Shown piece after piece: positions 1 through 9,302 of a stretch of 64,000 nucleotides of DNA; position 1 is the first letter of the stretch, and each line of letters opens with the position of its first letter. The notes under the pieces were generated by a model. The model saw nothing but the letters and a program-made list of their open reading frames with translations. It was not told the DNA's origin and made no database searches. The stretch covers positions 1-64,000 of the forward strand of contig JAFRZL010000015.1 of the NCBI GenBank assembly GCA_017442535.1, in the 5' to 3' direction. This stretch comes from Bacillota bacterium (lineage in GTDB: Bacteria > Bacillota > Clostridia > Lachnospirales > Bianqueaceae). The position numbers were made by a program, and so were the translations under genes.

Positions 1-2
1 CT

Positions 3-758
3 CCTGAGGCTAATGAAAAGGCCAAAAAGATCCTGGACCAGTCCCATATGAAGGTCTGCTTCGGAGCGCAGCCCTGGCTGCTCGGCCCGAAGCTGAACCC
101 CAACGCGATCGACGAGGCCGAGCGCCAGAAAGCCGAAAAGGCGCTTCTGGAGGCCCTGGATACCGCCGAATACTTCGGCGCCCGGGGAATGGCTTTCCTG
201 GCGGGCAAATGGCAGGAAGAGACCAAAGAAGAGGCTTACAGGCAGCTTCTCAAGACCACCCGTACTCTTTGCACAGCCGCAGCCGCCAAAGGCATGAATA
301 TCGAGCTCGAGGTCTTTGATTTTGATATGGATAAAGCAGCGCTCATCGGTCCGGCGCCTCTGGCCGCGAGATTTGCCGCTGATATGCGTACTTCGCACAG
401 CAACTTCGGACTGCTGGTGGATCTGTCCCATTTCCCGACCACTTACGAGACCAGCCGATTCGTCGTACGTACGCTTCGTCCCTATATCACGCATTTCCAC
501 TTCGGCAATGCAGTAGTTAAGCCCGGCTGCGACGGCTACGGCGACCTGCATCCGCGCATGGGTTATCCGAACAGTGCCAACGATACCGCGGAGCTTCTGG
601 ATTATCTGCGTGTTCTCAAAGAAGAAGGCTTCTTTAACGCGGAGGATCCGTACGTGCTTTCGATGGAAGTGACGCTTCGTCCCGGCGAGGATGAGGGCAT
701 TGTGCTGGCCAATACCAAGCGCGTGCTGAACCGTGCCTGGGCTCTGCTGGAAGACTAA
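3..758 (+). CDS. Sugar phosphate isomerase/epimerase family protein (5' end cut by window)
   Basis: TIM-barrel protein of the xylose isomerase-like / AP endonuclease 2 superfamily, likely isomerising or epimerising a sugar or sugar acid in the cytoplasm. The frame is open to the left edge, so the ATG at 48 is probably internal and the N-terminus is missing. Metal ligands typical of the fold can be seen in order: Glu in ELEVFDF, Asp and His in LVDLSHF, His in THFHFGN and Glu in LSMEVTLRPG. It lies 29 bp before an enolase-superfamily gene on the same strand, which suggests one catabolic operon. Substrate is not readable; family call is good, exact reaction unknown. Confidence 0.75.
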   Translation, partial: PEANEKAKKILDQSHMKVCFGAQPWLLGPKLNPNAIDEAERQKAEKALLEALDTAEYFGARGMAFLAGKWQEETKEEAYRQLLKTTRTLCTAAAAKGMNIELEVFDFDMDKAALIGPAPLAARFAADMRTSHSNFGLLVDLSHFPTTYETSRFVVRTLRPYITHFHFGNAVVKPGCDGYGDLHPRMGYPNSANDTAELLDYLRVLKEEGFFNAEDPYVLSMEVTLRPGEDEGIVLANTKRVLNRAWALLED

Positions 759-787
759 TCCGTTTTCCGAATAATATGGAGGGAACT

Positions 788-1984
788 ATGTACAAGATTC
801 ATCCTGATTTTCGTCCCTATGTGCAGCCGAGCCCCGAGGCACTGGATGCCGTTCTGGAATCCAAGGTCCTGAATCTGGACGGCCTTGACAGCCCGATGAT
901 CATCAAGAGCATTGAACTGCTCTTTAATGGCGGATCACATATCGTCCGCACGACGACCAAGGACGGCCTGGTGGGCATCGCTCCCGCCAACAGCCATTTG
1001 ACATATGCCTGGCCCCTTCTGCAGATTCAGATCGCTCCTTTCTTTATCGGCAAAGATGCCCGTGATATCGAGGATCTGATTGAAGGCGTATATGTGATCA
1101 AGCTGAACTATAAGATTGCCGGCGTCGCTTATTATTCCTGCCTGTCAGCGCTCGAACTCTCCATTCTCGACCTTCTGGCCAAAGCCAAGGGCGTGCGCCT
1201 GGGCGAGCTTTTCGGTCCGCGTATCCGCGACAAAGTCAATATCTATGTGGCAAGCGGCAACCGCGGCAATACCCCCGAGGAAGAACTCGCGATCCTGCAG
1301 GAGCGTGTGGAAAAATCCGGTGCCAAAGCCATCAAGTTCAAGATCGGCGGCCGTATGAGCAAGAATGCGGACTCCCTGGAAGGCCGCAGTGAAGAACTGA
1401 TTTATCTGACGCGCAAGACTTTCGGCGACAATTTCATCATTCATGCTGACGGCAACGGCTCTTATGATGACGTCGAGGGTATCCGCTACGGCAAAATCCT
1501 TGAGGAGATCAATGCTTACTTCTACGAGGAACCCTGCCCGTTCGACAATCTGATCAATACCAAGAAGGTGGCCGATGCCATGACCATCCCGCTGGCCTTC
1601 GGCGAACAGGAGACCAGTCTGAACCGTTTCCGCTGGCTGATCCTGAATCACGGCTGCGACGTTGTGCAGCCCGATATCCTGTATTTCGGAGGACTGATCC
1701 GCACGACCAAGGTCGCCCGCATGGCAGACCTCGCCGGAATGACGATCACGCCGCATGTATCAGGCGGATTCTGCTTCGTCTACATCCTGCATCTGTCCTC
1801 GTATACGCCTAATATCGGCCATTATCAGGAGAGCAAAAAGAGCATCGAGATGACGAATGCCTTCCTGGACGGCCAGATCGAACTGAAAGACGGCGTGCTG
1901 AATATCCCCGATTCCATCGGTCTCGGCATCCGTGAAAACAATCCGATCATTACAGGTGCCTACCGGATCTTCGAAGTACGCTAA
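788..1984 (+). CDS. Enolase-superfamily (mandelate racemase/muconate lactonizing type) enzyme
   Basis: Probable sugar-acid dehydratase or racemase that abstracts a proton alpha to a carboxylate using Mg2+. About 398 residues, normal for the family. The Lys-x-Lys base is in AIKFKIGG (near 183-185), the metal ligands are Asp in HADGNGSY (near 221), Glu in YEEPCPF (near 247) and Glu in AFGEQET (near 273), and an Asp/His pair occurs in VVQPDIL and ITPHVSGG (near 296 and 323), as in the mandelate racemase subgroup. An in-frame ATG at 776 overlaps the GGAGGG ribosome site (778-783), so the start at 788 is preferred. With the upstream isomerase it suggests sugar-acid catabolism; the substrate cannot be told. 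Confidence 0.85.
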   Translation: MYKIHPDFRPYVQPSPEALDAVLESKVLNLDGLDSPMIIKSIELLFNGGSHIVRTTTKDGLVGIAPANSHLTYAWPLLQIQIAPFFIGKDARDIEDLIEGVYVIKLNYKIAGVAYYSCLSALELSILDLLAKAKGVRLGELFGPRIRDKVNIYVASGNRGNTPEEELAILQERVEKSGAKAIKFKIGGRMSKNADSLEGRSEELIYLTRKTFGDNFIIHADGNGSYDDVEGIRYGKILEEINAYFYEEPCPFDNLINTKKVADAMTIPLAFGEQETSLNRFRWLILNHGCDVVQPDILYFGGLIRTTKVARMADLAGMTITPHVSGGFCFVYILHLSSYTPNIGHYQESKKSIEMTNAFLDGQIELKDGVLNIPDSIGLGIRENNPIITGAYRIFEVR

Positions 1985-2009
1985 AGTATCAGAACCATTA
2001 TTAAACCGC

Positions 2010-2034
2010 AAAGCCGCAGATTATCTGCGGCTTT
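2010..2034 (+). terminator. Rho-independent terminator after the enolase-superfamily gene
   Basis: A perfect 11-bp stem (AAAGCCGCAGA / TCTGCGGCTTT) with a 3-base loop lies 26 bases after the stop codon and ends in a short T-rich stretch. It closes the sugar-acid operon. Confidence 0.85.
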
Positions 2035-2068
2035 GTTCTTTATCAGCACATTCGGTATATTATGTCGG

Positions 2069-2098
2069 TTGACTTCACCTATGGGCGGGCGGTACAAT
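2069..2098 (+). promoter_or_regulatory. Sigma-A type promoter for comEA
   Basis: TTGACT (2069-2074) and TACAAT (2093-2098) are separated by 18 bases, about 30 bases before the preferred comEA start. It is the only good promoter seen before comEA, so it may drive the following genes through holA. Confidence 0.6.
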
Positions 2099-2128
2099 CA
2101 TGGCGGTCATAAGGAAAGGAGGATGAGG

Positions 2129-2752
2129 ATGACTGCCAGGAGTCGCAGGTGGGTGATCCGGATTTTGACCGGGATCGGGATTCTGGCCGCGGGGGCAGCG
2201 TATTTATTCTTTAGCGGATCAGACTATGTGCCGATTCCGGTAAGAAGTGAGAATACGTCGGCGGAGGAGGCTGATTTGCCGGAAGAAGTGAGTCGTGATG
2301 AATCTTTTGCGGAATGGATCTATGTCCATGTGACGGGTGCGGTGGCAAAGCCCGACCAGGTTGTCAGACTGGAGAGTGGTGTCCGGGTCATCGATGCCAT
2401 CGAAGCTGCCGGCGGCAGCCTGGACGAGGCGGATCTCGGACGGCTGAATCTGGCAGCGAAGCTTGCGGACGGACAGAGACTCTACGTTCCCTTTGTGGGA
2501 GAGGATTCAGTCCCGGCCGGTCAGGTTCCGGGCCTAAATGATAGTGGAAGTGCGGAAAAAAGCTTGACTAACTTGAATACAGCGAGTAAAATGGAGTTGC
2601 AGGCTTTACCCGGAATCGGGCCCGCTCTTGCAGGCAGGATCATAACGTATCGCGAGACCAAAGGTGCTTTTGCCAGTATTGAGCAGATCATGAATGTCAG
2701 CGGGATCGGGGAAGTCTTATTTCAGCAGATCAGGGATCTGATTACCGTCTGA
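2129..2752 (+). CDS. comEA: ComEA family competence DNA receptor
   Basis: Membrane-anchored double-stranded DNA-binding protein of the natural transformation apparatus. Of 207 residues, about 8-28 form one membrane segment, about 60-122 an SLBB (beta-grasp) domain, and 145-205 a double helix-hairpin-helix domain with LNTASKMEL, PGIGPALAGRI and VSGIGEV, the DNA-binding hairpins. The start at 2129 is chosen because AAAGGAGG (2115-2122) lies 6 bases before it; ATG 2123 abuts the site, and the reading frame further upstream runs into the terminator. Unlike the usual comEA-comEC order, a two-component system and a lipoprotein gene lie before comEC. Confidence 0.88.
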   Translation: MTARSRRWVIRILTGIGILAAGAAYLFFSGSDYVPIPVRSENTSAEEADLPEEVSRDESFAEWIYVHVTGAVAKPDQVVRLESGVRVIDAIEAAGGSLDEADLGRLNLAAKLADGQRLYVPFVGEDSVPAGQVPGLNDSGSAEKSLTNLNTASKMELQALPGIGPALAGRIITYRETKGAFASIEQIMNVSGIGEVLFQQIRDLITV

Positions 2753-2772
2753 TTGGTGTTCAAGGAGGAAAT

Positions 2773-3456
2773 ATGGCAACACAGGTTTTAGTCGTTGATG
2801 ATGAGAAGATGATCGTAAAGGGCATCCGCTATGCGCTGGAGCATGACGGGTATGAGGTGGAAACGGCTTATGACGGTGAGACCGCGCTCGACATGATCAA
2901 GAATAAAGCATATGATCTGATTGTGCTGGATGTTATGCTGCCCAAGCTTGACGGAATTCAGGTATGCCAGATGGTGCGTGAGTTTTCCGAGGTCCCGATC
3001 ATCATGCTGACAGCCAAGAGCGAGGATATGGACAAGATCCTGGGGCTGGAGTACGGCGCGGATGATTATATGACCAAGCCCTTTAATATTCTGGAGCTCA
3101 AGGCCAGGATCAAGGCGATCATCCGGCGTTCGCACGGCACCCATGATAAGAAAGAGAATGTTCTGGAGATCGGAGGACTTAAGATCAATCTGGACAGCAG
3201 GCAGGTCTTTACCGATGGCAAGGAGGTCAATCTGACCGCTAAGGAATTCGATCTGCTGGAGCTTCTGGCGCGTAATGCCGGTAAGGTCTACAGCCGTGAG
3301 AAGCTGCTCGATGTGGTCTGGGGTTACGATTATCCCGGAGACGAGCGGACGGTGGATGTGCATGTAAGGCGTCTGCGCGAGAAGATCGAGCCGCGTTCCA
3401 GCGAGCCCACCTATATTCAGACCAAATGGGGCGTAGGTTACTTCTTTAAGGATTAA
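2773..3456 (+). CDS. OmpR/PhoB-family response regulator
   Basis: Cytoplasmic transcription regulator of a two-component system. The receiver domain (1-120) has the acidic pair DD at 9-10, the phospho-acceptor Asp53 in VLDVMLPK, Thr80 and Lys102 in TKPF; the winged-helix DNA-binding domain covers about 130-225 with LTAKEFDLLELLARN and RTVDVHVRRLREKIE. At 227 residues it has full family length and resembles PhoP and WalR (YycF). An AAGGAGGA site precedes the ATG. The histidine kinase follows after 7 bases. The target genes cannot be told from sequence; there is no phosphate gene nearby and none of the usual walHIJ genes. Confidence 0.9.
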   Translation: MATQVLVVDDEKMIVKGIRYALEHDGYEVETAYDGETALDMIKNKAYDLIVLDVMLPKLDGIQVCQMVREFSEVPIIMLTAKSEDMDKILGLEYGADDYMTKPFNILELKARIKAIIRRSHGTHDKKENVLEIGGLKINLDSRQVFTDGKEVNLTAKEFDLLELLARNAGKVYSREKLLDVVWGYDYPGDERTVDVHVRRLREKIEPRSSEPTYIQTKWGVGYFFKD

Positions 3457-3463
3457 GGGATTC

Positions 3464-4906
3464 ATGAAGACTTCATGGTTTCATTCGGTCCAGGTCAGGA
3501 CGATCGTGATCCTGATTCTGGCGAGCTTATTTATCCTTAGTACGGGTTATTATGTGATCCAGGATGTGCAGATCAAGGATCGTGTCAATAACCGCATCAG
3601 TGAGATCAATCGATATGCCGTGGCGGTCGCGGCGGATATTTCCATGAACCAGTATCTGGATAAGACGTCCTCCGCCTCGGCTTATAATGAAGTGGACAGT
3701 ATGGCAGGCTTCTTTCCGGAAGCCCGTATTTTAGTGCTTTCTGCGAACTGCCGTGTGCAGAAGGACTCCAATAACCGCAGGCGCGGCCGTACAGTCATCA
3801 ATGATGATATTCTGGCGGCACTTTCGGGAACCAATGCGCAGAGGGTGGAGCAGGCGTATGTTCGTATTGCCGTTCCGATCCGTGCTTATAAGAAAGATGT
3901 GGTGCAGGGGGTCGTCTATGTGACGGCGGATATGCAGCGGCAGTATCAGCAGTCGCAGCGCGGCCTGGATACCATTCTGATCACGTCCATACTGTCCTTT
4001 TTCTCGCTGCTGGTCGTCATCATTCTGACCGTTATACTATCCTACAGGCCGCTGCATCTGATTCGGGAATGGCTGCATCAGGTGCTGAACGGACATAATA
4101 CCAGACCGCCCATGGTTCGTGACAGGAGCGAATACGGGGAACTGGTGCAGTCCATGGACTCCATCATTACAGATCTGAAGGATGCGGATAATTCCCGCCG
4201 TGAATTCGTTTCCAATGTATCCCATGAGCTGAAGACGCCGCTCTCATCCATCAAAGTACTGACGGAGTCGCTGCTGCTGCAGGAGGACGCCCCGGTCGAA
4301 GAATACAGGGACTTCCTGCAGGATATCAATTCCGAGATCGACCGAGAGAGCGCACTGATCAATGATTTGCTGTCTCTGGTCAGGCTGGAAGACAGTTCAA
4401 GCGGGCTTAATCTGTCCATGGTATCGGTCAATGACCTGGCCGAAACGGTGCTGAAGCGCCTGCAGCCTCTTGCCGATAACCGTCACATCGCTCTGATTCT
4501 GGAGAACCGCTCACAGGTTACCGCAGAGATGGACGAGATGAAGATGTCCATCGCTCTTTCCAATCTGGTGGAGAATGGCATCAAGTATAATAAAGAAGGC
4601 GGAAATGTGAGGATCTCCGTGGATCAGGACTTTGCGGACGCGGTAATCGCGGTATCCGATACGGGAATCGGGATCCCGCAGGAACATTTGAACAAGATTT
4701 TCCAGCGGTTTTACCGCGTGGATAAGACGAGGGACCGTGCCACCGGAGGAACGGGTCTGGGACTCGCGATCGTGCATCAGATCGTGACCATGCATCACGG
4801 ATCGATCAATGTACGGAGCCAGGTGGACAACGGGACTGTCTTTATTGTACGTATACCGCTGATCGCGCTGCGCGGAACAGAGACGAACGGAGGCGAACAG
4901 TCATGA
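3464..4906 (+). CDS. Sensor histidine kinase (PhoR/WalK-like)
   Basis: Membrane sensor kinase and partner of the preceding response regulator. Membrane segment 1 (about 12-32), an outside domain (33-165), membrane segment 2 (about 170-193), a HAMP-like linker, the HisKA dimerisation helix with His254 in NVSHELKTPLSS, then the ATP-binding domain with NLVENGIKYN, DTGIGIPQEHL and GGTGLGLAIV. At 480 residues it is complete. No PAS domain is evident between HAMP and HisKA, unlike WalK. Its end overlaps the next gene by 4 bases (ATGA), so the lipoprotein is translationally coupled and may belong to the same signalling unit. Confidence 0.9.
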   Translation: MKTSWFHSVQVRTIVILILASLFILSTGYYVIQDVQIKDRVNNRISEINRYAVAVAADISMNQYLDKTSSASAYNEVDSMAGFFPEARILVLSANCRVQKDSNNRRRGRTVINDDILAALSGTNAQRVEQAYVRIAVPIRAYKKDVVQGVVYVTADMQRQYQQSQRGLDTILITSILSFFSLLVVIILTVILSYRPLHLIREWLHQVLNGHNTRPPMVRDRSEYGELVQSMDSIITDLKDADNSRREFVSNVSHELKTPLSSIKVLTESLLLQEDAPVEEYRDFLQDINSEIDRESALINDLLSLVRLEDSSSGLNLSMVSVNDLAETVLKRLQPLADNRHIALILENRSQVTAEMDEMKMSIALSNLVENGIKYNKEGGNVRISVDQDFADAVIAVSDTGIGIPQEHLNKIFQRFYRVDKTRDRATGGTGLGLAIVHQIVTMHHGSINVRSQVDNGTVFIVRIPLIALRGTETNGGEQS

Positions 4907-5877
4907 GAACACGGACTTTCAGATGGATGTGCATACTGCTTGTCTGGGTCATTCTGGCCGCAGGCTGCGGTGAAACCTCCGGGGACAGCAGCCAGGTCCT
5001 GGATGAGGGCTATGAATGGGTACGTCTCTATGATACAAATGAAACGGCGACAATGCTCCATGAGGAACAGATGGCGCTTTCGGTGCACCTTTCTACCGAA
5101 GAACGCGTTTACGCGGTGCTGAAGGCGATTCTGGAGCCCCCGGAAGGATGGCTGAGCATTGTGCCGGCCGGGTTCGACCTTTCCTACAGGCTCGAAGCTC
5201 CTGAGGGGGAGACGGAGGAAGAAGCCTTTTCCTCCCTGAAGCTTTTTATCGAAGGGCAGTATAATGAACTTGCGCCCAATGCGGAGAATGTGCTTCGCGG
5301 CGGGATTATGAAGACCTTTATTCGGCTGCGGGATATCGCTTCCGTAGAGCTTTTCGCGGATACGGACGGGGATCCGGCGACGCCTTTGATGCAGGTCTCT
5401 TATCTGACGCAGGATACGGTGATCATCAATGAGAAGGACGAGAATTTCTTCCGTGATACCATGGAGCTTCGCCTGTATTTCCTGAATCCGGATCAGACCG
5501 GGCTGGAGCTGGAGAGGCGTGTGACGACGCTGCTGATGTCGGACCGTTCCGTGGATAAGGTGATGGAGATGCTGCTGCAGGGGCCACAGACAGAAGGACT
5601 AATCTCGCCTTTCCCGGCGGGCAGTGCCGTAAATGAGATCCTGATCCGCAACAATATCTGTTATCTGGATCTGAACGAGGCCTTTGTCCGCAATCAGATC
5701 ATTCAGTCCGAACTGCAGGATCAGCTGACGATCTATGCGATCGTCAATTCACTGACTTCCATCTATGGCATTGATTCGGTACAGTTCCTGATCGACGGGC
5801 AGCAGACGGAGGCTTTCCGCTCGGTAAAGATCAACAGCCCGCTCTCCTTTAATGAAGAGCTGGTCAGTAAGGGGTAA
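4903..5877 (+). CDS. Lipoprotein with GerMN domains
   Basis: Predicted exported lipoprotein of 324 residues. Signal peptide 1-22 ends in the lipobox LAAGC, so Cys is lipidated and the protein anchored to the outer face of the membrane. The C-terminal half has a clear GerMN-type domain, including LRLYFLNPDQTGLELERR, VMEMLLQGPQTEG and ICYLDLNEAFV; the N-terminal half looks like a more divergent copy (VYAVLKAILEPPEG). GerMN domains occur in GerM and in LpqB, which partners a sensor kinase in Actinobacteria. The 4-base overlap with the histidine kinase gene suggests by analogy a regulator of that kinase; this is inference. Confidence 0.8.
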   Translation: MRTRTFRWMCILLVWVILAAGCGETSGDSSQVLDEGYEWVRLYDTNETATMLHEEQMALSVHLSTEERVYAVLKAILEPPEGWLSIVPAGFDLSYRLEAPEGETEEEAFSSLKLFIEGQYNELAPNAENVLRGGIMKTFIRLRDIASVELFADTDGDPATPLMQVSYLTQDTVIINEKDENFFRDTMELRLYFLNPDQTGLELERRVTTLLMSDRSVDKVMEMLLQGPQTEGLISPFPAGSAVNEILIRNNICYLDLNEAFVRNQIIQSELQDQLTIYAIVNSLTSIYGIDSVQFLIDGQQTEAFRSVKINSPLSFNEELVSKG

Positions 5878-5912
5878 TCGGCACAGCTTAATCGGTCGTC
5901 CCGCCTGAGGAA

Positions 5913-8174
5913 TTGACGATCAAAAGACCTTTTGTTTGGATGCTGGCTGCCTATGTGACGGGTCTGGTGCTCGGAGCATGGGCGTGGTGGCCGCTTGCGG
6001 CAGCGGCATGTTCCCTTATCGTATGTTCCTGGCTGAAACGCGCGAAGGCATGTTTCCTGCTGATCATGATTCCGGTGATGTGGGCGGGTTGTCTTCGCAT
6101 GATCCCCATCAGACGGATGGAAGAGAGACTGCCGGAGCATATTCATGCCGCACGGGTCACCTGCACAGTGGAAAGCTGCCGGGAGGTATCCTCAGGATGG
6201 CAGTATACGGCTTCACTCACAGAATATGTGGGAAAAGCGTGTATCTACGGCCGGGAGAAACTTCTGCCGGGAAGTGTTTTCACCGCGGATCTGGAGCTTG
6301 CACGGATCCGCAATGCAGGGAACCCCGGCGAATTTGACGAAGAGGGTTATCAGAGAATCCGCGGCGTCTATTACGGCGGCAGGGCGGAGAATATCCGGAT
6401 CATCGGGCAGACTGAGTGGAAGCTTACCGGGTGGCTCGGCCGCCTGCAGGGGCAGCTTGCCGAAGGTTTTGACGGGCTGCTTCCACGAGAGGAAGCCGGC
6501 ATCATGAAAGCGATTCTTCTGGGGCAGGAAGAGGCATTGGATGCCGATATCCGGGACACCTTCAGGCGTGTCGGAATCGCCCATATTCTGGCTATTTCCG
6601 GGCTCCATGTGGGTATGCTTTACACCATGATCAGGCTGATCCTCGGGCGTGGGAAGCGGCCTAAACGCGCGGCTCTGCTCTCGATCGCCGTGATCTGGGG
6701 ATATACCTTTCTCACGGGCGGCGCTGTTTCCACGCTGCGCGCCGCCCTGTTCTGCATGATTTCGGCCGCCCAGCGCCTGTGGCACGGCCGGGAAGACAGG
6801 CTGAACAGCTATACGGCCGCCATGCTGCTGATCCTGCTCGTAAACCCACTTTATCTGTATGATATGGGCTTCCGCCTGTCCTTTGTGAGTGCGGCATCCA
6901 TTCTCTTTTTCAGCAATATTCCGATGCGGTGGTTCTGCTGCCCTAAACCCGTCAGACGGGTGATCGCTCCGGCAGTGGTCGCCTTTGCGGGAAGCCTTCC
7001 CCTTTCGCTGTATTATTTTAATGGATTCAGCCCGTACCAGCTGCTGTTGAATTTGCTGGTCCTACCTCTAATGGGCCTGGTTTTCGGAATGGGGGCAGTG
7101 GTGCTGGTCCTCGGACGGATCTGGAGGCCCGCCGCGGTCTTTGGCAGCGGGACCCTCTATTATGTACTCAGAGGGATCCGGCTGCTGGCAGAGAAGGTGA
7201 GTGGCCTGCCGGGGGCATTCCTGCTGACAGGCCGGCCACGGATCATTTCGATGGTTCTTTATGCACTTTGTTGGATGATGCTGCTGTGGATGATGCATCA
7301 TCCACAGCAGGCTAAAAGAGTCTGGAAGCTGCTCGCCTTCAGCGTCTGCCTCCTCATCGTAACCATTTGCCTGCCCGGACCGGCCTGGCGATGCACATTC
7401 CTGAATGTGGGGCAGGGGGACTGCTGTGTGGTCGAAAGCGGCCGCAAAGTGTATCTGGTGGATGGAGGACCCGGCTACGACACCGCGATCAAGCCCTATC
7501 TGCGTTCACGCGGCATCCGGACAATTACAGGTGTTTTTGTGAGCCACGGGGATAAGGACCATGTGGAAGGTCTGCTGCGTCTGGCGGAGGATCCTGATTT
7601 TACGGTTGAGGCCTGGTATTTACCGGCGGGCCCCCTCCATCAGAACGAGGCATTCAGCAAGCTGGAAGCACATGGTACGGTCCAAAGACTCCGGACAGGG
7701 GATGTCTATGAGTCCGGTAATCTCCGGTGGATCTGCCTTTCTCCTGATCCTTACATGGACTATGAGGATGAAAACAGCGCTTCGATGGTACTGAGACTGG
7801 ATGCAGGAGGCATCAGGGTACTCTTTACGGGAGATGCGGACCTGCGTGCGGAGGCTGTTTATGCACGCACCGCCGGCACCTGCGAGGTGCTGAAAGTAGG
7901 CCATCACGGCTCGCGGACTTCTACCGGAGAAGAACTGCTCACACAGATCAGGCCATCGATCGGCATCATCAGCTGCGACCGTGAAGGCGGTTACGGACAT
8001 CCCCATACTGAGACGGTGCAGAGGCTGCAGGCATTCGGCGTACGCGTTCTGGTCACGGAAGACACCGGAGCACTGATCGTGGAGCCTTTCCGCGGAGGAT
8101 GGGCTTACCGTCAGGGAAAAAAAACTTCCATTAGGGAGACAGAAGGGAAACATCATGGAACGACTACAGGCTGA
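5913..8174 (+). CDS. comEC: ComEC/Rec2 DNA uptake channel protein
   Basis: Polytopic membrane protein thought to carry single-stranded DNA across the membrane during transformation. At 753 residues it holds all three usual parts: an N-terminal DUF4131 region (about 1-180), the competence membrane domain with many helices (about 200-490, including HILAISGLHVGML), and a C-terminal metallo-beta-lactamase domain with VSHGDKDHVEGL and LKVGHHGSRTS, so the nuclease motif is intact. The start is TTG at 5913, because MTIKRPFVWML matches the usual ComEC N-terminus; the ribosome site is weak and ATG 5940 is the alternative. It overlaps holA by 20 bases, the classical neighbour. Confidence 0.9.
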   Translation: MTIKRPFVWMLAAYVTGLVLGAWAWWPLAAAACSLIVCSWLKRAKACFLLIMIPVMWAGCLRMIPIRRMEERLPEHIHAARVTCTVESCREVSSGWQYTASLTEYVGKACIYGREKLLPGSVFTADLELARIRNAGNPGEFDEEGYQRIRGVYYGGRAENIRIIGQTEWKLTGWLGRLQGQLAEGFDGLLPREEAGIMKAILLGQEEALDADIRDTFRRVGIAHILAISGLHVGMLYTMIRLILGRGKRPKRAALLSIAVIWGYTFLTGGAVSTLRAALFCMISAAQRLWHGREDRLNSYTAAMLLILLVNPLYLYDMGFRLSFVSAASILFFSNIPMRWFCCPKPVRRVIAPAVVAFAGSLPLSLYYFNGFSPYQLLLNLLVLPLMGLVFGMGAVVLVLGRIWRPAAVFGSGTLYYVLRGIRLLAEKVSGLPGAFLLTGRPRIISMVLYALCWMMLLWMMHHPQQAKRVWKLLAFSVCLLIVTICLPGPAWRCTFLNVGQGDCCVVESGRKVYLVDGGPGYDTAIKPYLRSRGIRTITGVFVSHGDKDHVEGLLRLAEDPDFTVEAWYLPAGPLHQNEAFSKLEAHGTVQRLRTGDVYESGNLRWICLSPDPYMDYEDENSASMVLRLDAGGIRVLFTGDADLRAEAVYARTAGTCEVLKVGHHGSRTSTGEELLTQIRPSIGIISCDREGGYGHPHTETVQRLQAFGVRVLVTEDTGALIVEPFRGGWAYRQGKKTSIRETEGKHHGTTTG

Positions 8175-9147
8175 TCTCAAATCAGGCAGATTTACAGGCG
8201 TTTATCTACTCTATGGGGCGGAGGATTATCTGATCCATTTTTATTCCGACCGTCTGGTGGACAAAAACGTTGCCCCCGAAGACCGCATGATGAACTTTTG
8301 CGAGCTGGAAGGCGCGGAAGCAACGGCGGACCGTATTCAGGAAAGCACCGACACCTATCCGTTCATGGGCGAAAAACGTGTGACACTCGTACGCAACTCG
8401 GATTGGTTCTCCGGCAAAAAGAATGATCCGGACGGTCAGGAAAAGCTCCGTAGATGTCTTGCGAACCTGCCGCCGACAGCGCTCCTGATCATCGAGGAAA
8501 AAAACGTGGATAAGCGTTCTGCCCTCTATAAGGCCGCTGCTTCGGCCGGGACAGCGGTGGAGCTGAACACCCCGGATGAAGAAGGCCTGATCCGTTTTAT
8601 TGCCCGTGAACTGGCTAAATACTCCAAGCAACTCAGCCGTGAGACAGCCCGGTATTTCCTGCAGTGGGTGGGCGGCGACATGGTCTACCAGGAGCTTGAA
8701 CTGGAGAAACTCGCTTCGTACGCGGGTGACAGGCAGATCGTCACGCCGAGGGATGTGGAAGCCATCTGCACGCCTCAGGCCGAAAGCGATGTCTTTAAGA
8801 TGACGGATGCGCTTGGCGCACGTAACAGGAGAGAAGCCATGCGGATCTATGAAAGACTGTTGCAGGCCAACGAAGCACCGCAGAGGATCTTTTTCCTGCT
8901 GGCGGCCCAGATCAGGCGCCTCTACCGTTTCAGCATCGCAAAAGCCGCGAGTGTCTCCGATCAGGAGGCCGCACAGTTCGCCGGCGTATCACCCAAAGCC
9001 GGCTGGATCTATGCCAAACAGGCCGGACGCTTCCGCAGAGAACAGCTGGAGTCATTGATGGATACACTTGTTGAGATGGATGAGAAGTCCAAATTAGGGC
9101 AGCTGGACGCATCGGACGCGATCGAACAGCTGATCGCATCGATTTGA
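8155..9147 (+). CDS. holA: DNA polymerase III subunit delta
   Basis: Clamp-loader subunit that opens the beta sliding clamp during replication. It has 330 residues, the usual length, with the N-terminal AAA-like fold (GVYLLYGAEDYLIHF), the Tyr-Pro-Phe region in DTYPFMGEKRVTLVRN, and the C-terminal collar helices with IFFLLAAQIRRLYRF and LGQLDASDAIEQLI, all typical of HolA. The start lies inside the end of comEC (20-base overlap). The order comEC-holA-rpsT is conserved in Bacillota. A weak hairpin with a T-run follows, and rpsT has its own promoter. Confidence 0.92.
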   Translation: MERLQADLKSGRFTGVYLLYGAEDYLIHFYSDRLVDKNVAPEDRMMNFCELEGAEATADRIQESTDTYPFMGEKRVTLVRNSDWFSGKKNDPDGQEKLRRCLANLPPTALLIIEEKNVDKRSALYKAAASAGTAVELNTPDEEGLIRFIARELAKYSKQLSRETARYFLQWVGGDMVYQELELEKLASYAGDRQIVTPRDVEAICTPQAESDVFKMTDALGARNRREAMRIYERLLQANEAPQRIFFLLAAQIRRLYRFSIAKAASVSDQEAAQFAGVSPKAGWIYAKQAGRFRREQLESLMDTLVEMDEKSKLGQLDASDAIEQLIASI

Positions 9148-9152
9148 GTGCC

Positions 9153-9182
9153 GGAAAGGGCTTTTCCTGCCATATTTTTTCA
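9153..9182 (+). terminator. Weak hairpin and T-run after holA
   Basis: GGAAA / TTTCC forms a 5-bp stem just after the holA stop, and a T-run begins a few bases later. The stem is short, so termination may be partial. Confidence 0.4.
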
Positions 9183-9201
9183 AAAAAAGTCAAAATAATT
9201 C

Positions 9202-9230
9202 TTGACAATGATTTTCAGAGGGATTATAAT
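9202..9230 (+). promoter_or_regulatory. Consensus sigma-A promoter for rpsT
   Basis: Exact TTGACA (9202-9207) and TATAAT (9225-9230) with the ideal 17-base spacing, in an AT-rich setting about 70 bases before rpsT. It is among the strongest promoters in the window, as expected for a ribosomal protein gene. Confidence 0.9.
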
Positions 9231-9302
9231 ATAAGTTGTGTTTGTCCGTTCTATTATTCGTGTCTCAGATGATAGAATACACTTGTAGGAGGAGTAATTT
9301 CC

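Noticed and set aside
2773-4906. WalRK system by name
   Set aside because: The regulator looks similar, but the walHIJ genes are missing, the kinase lacks an evident PAS domain, and the locus is unlike that of walRK; left as an unnamed pair.
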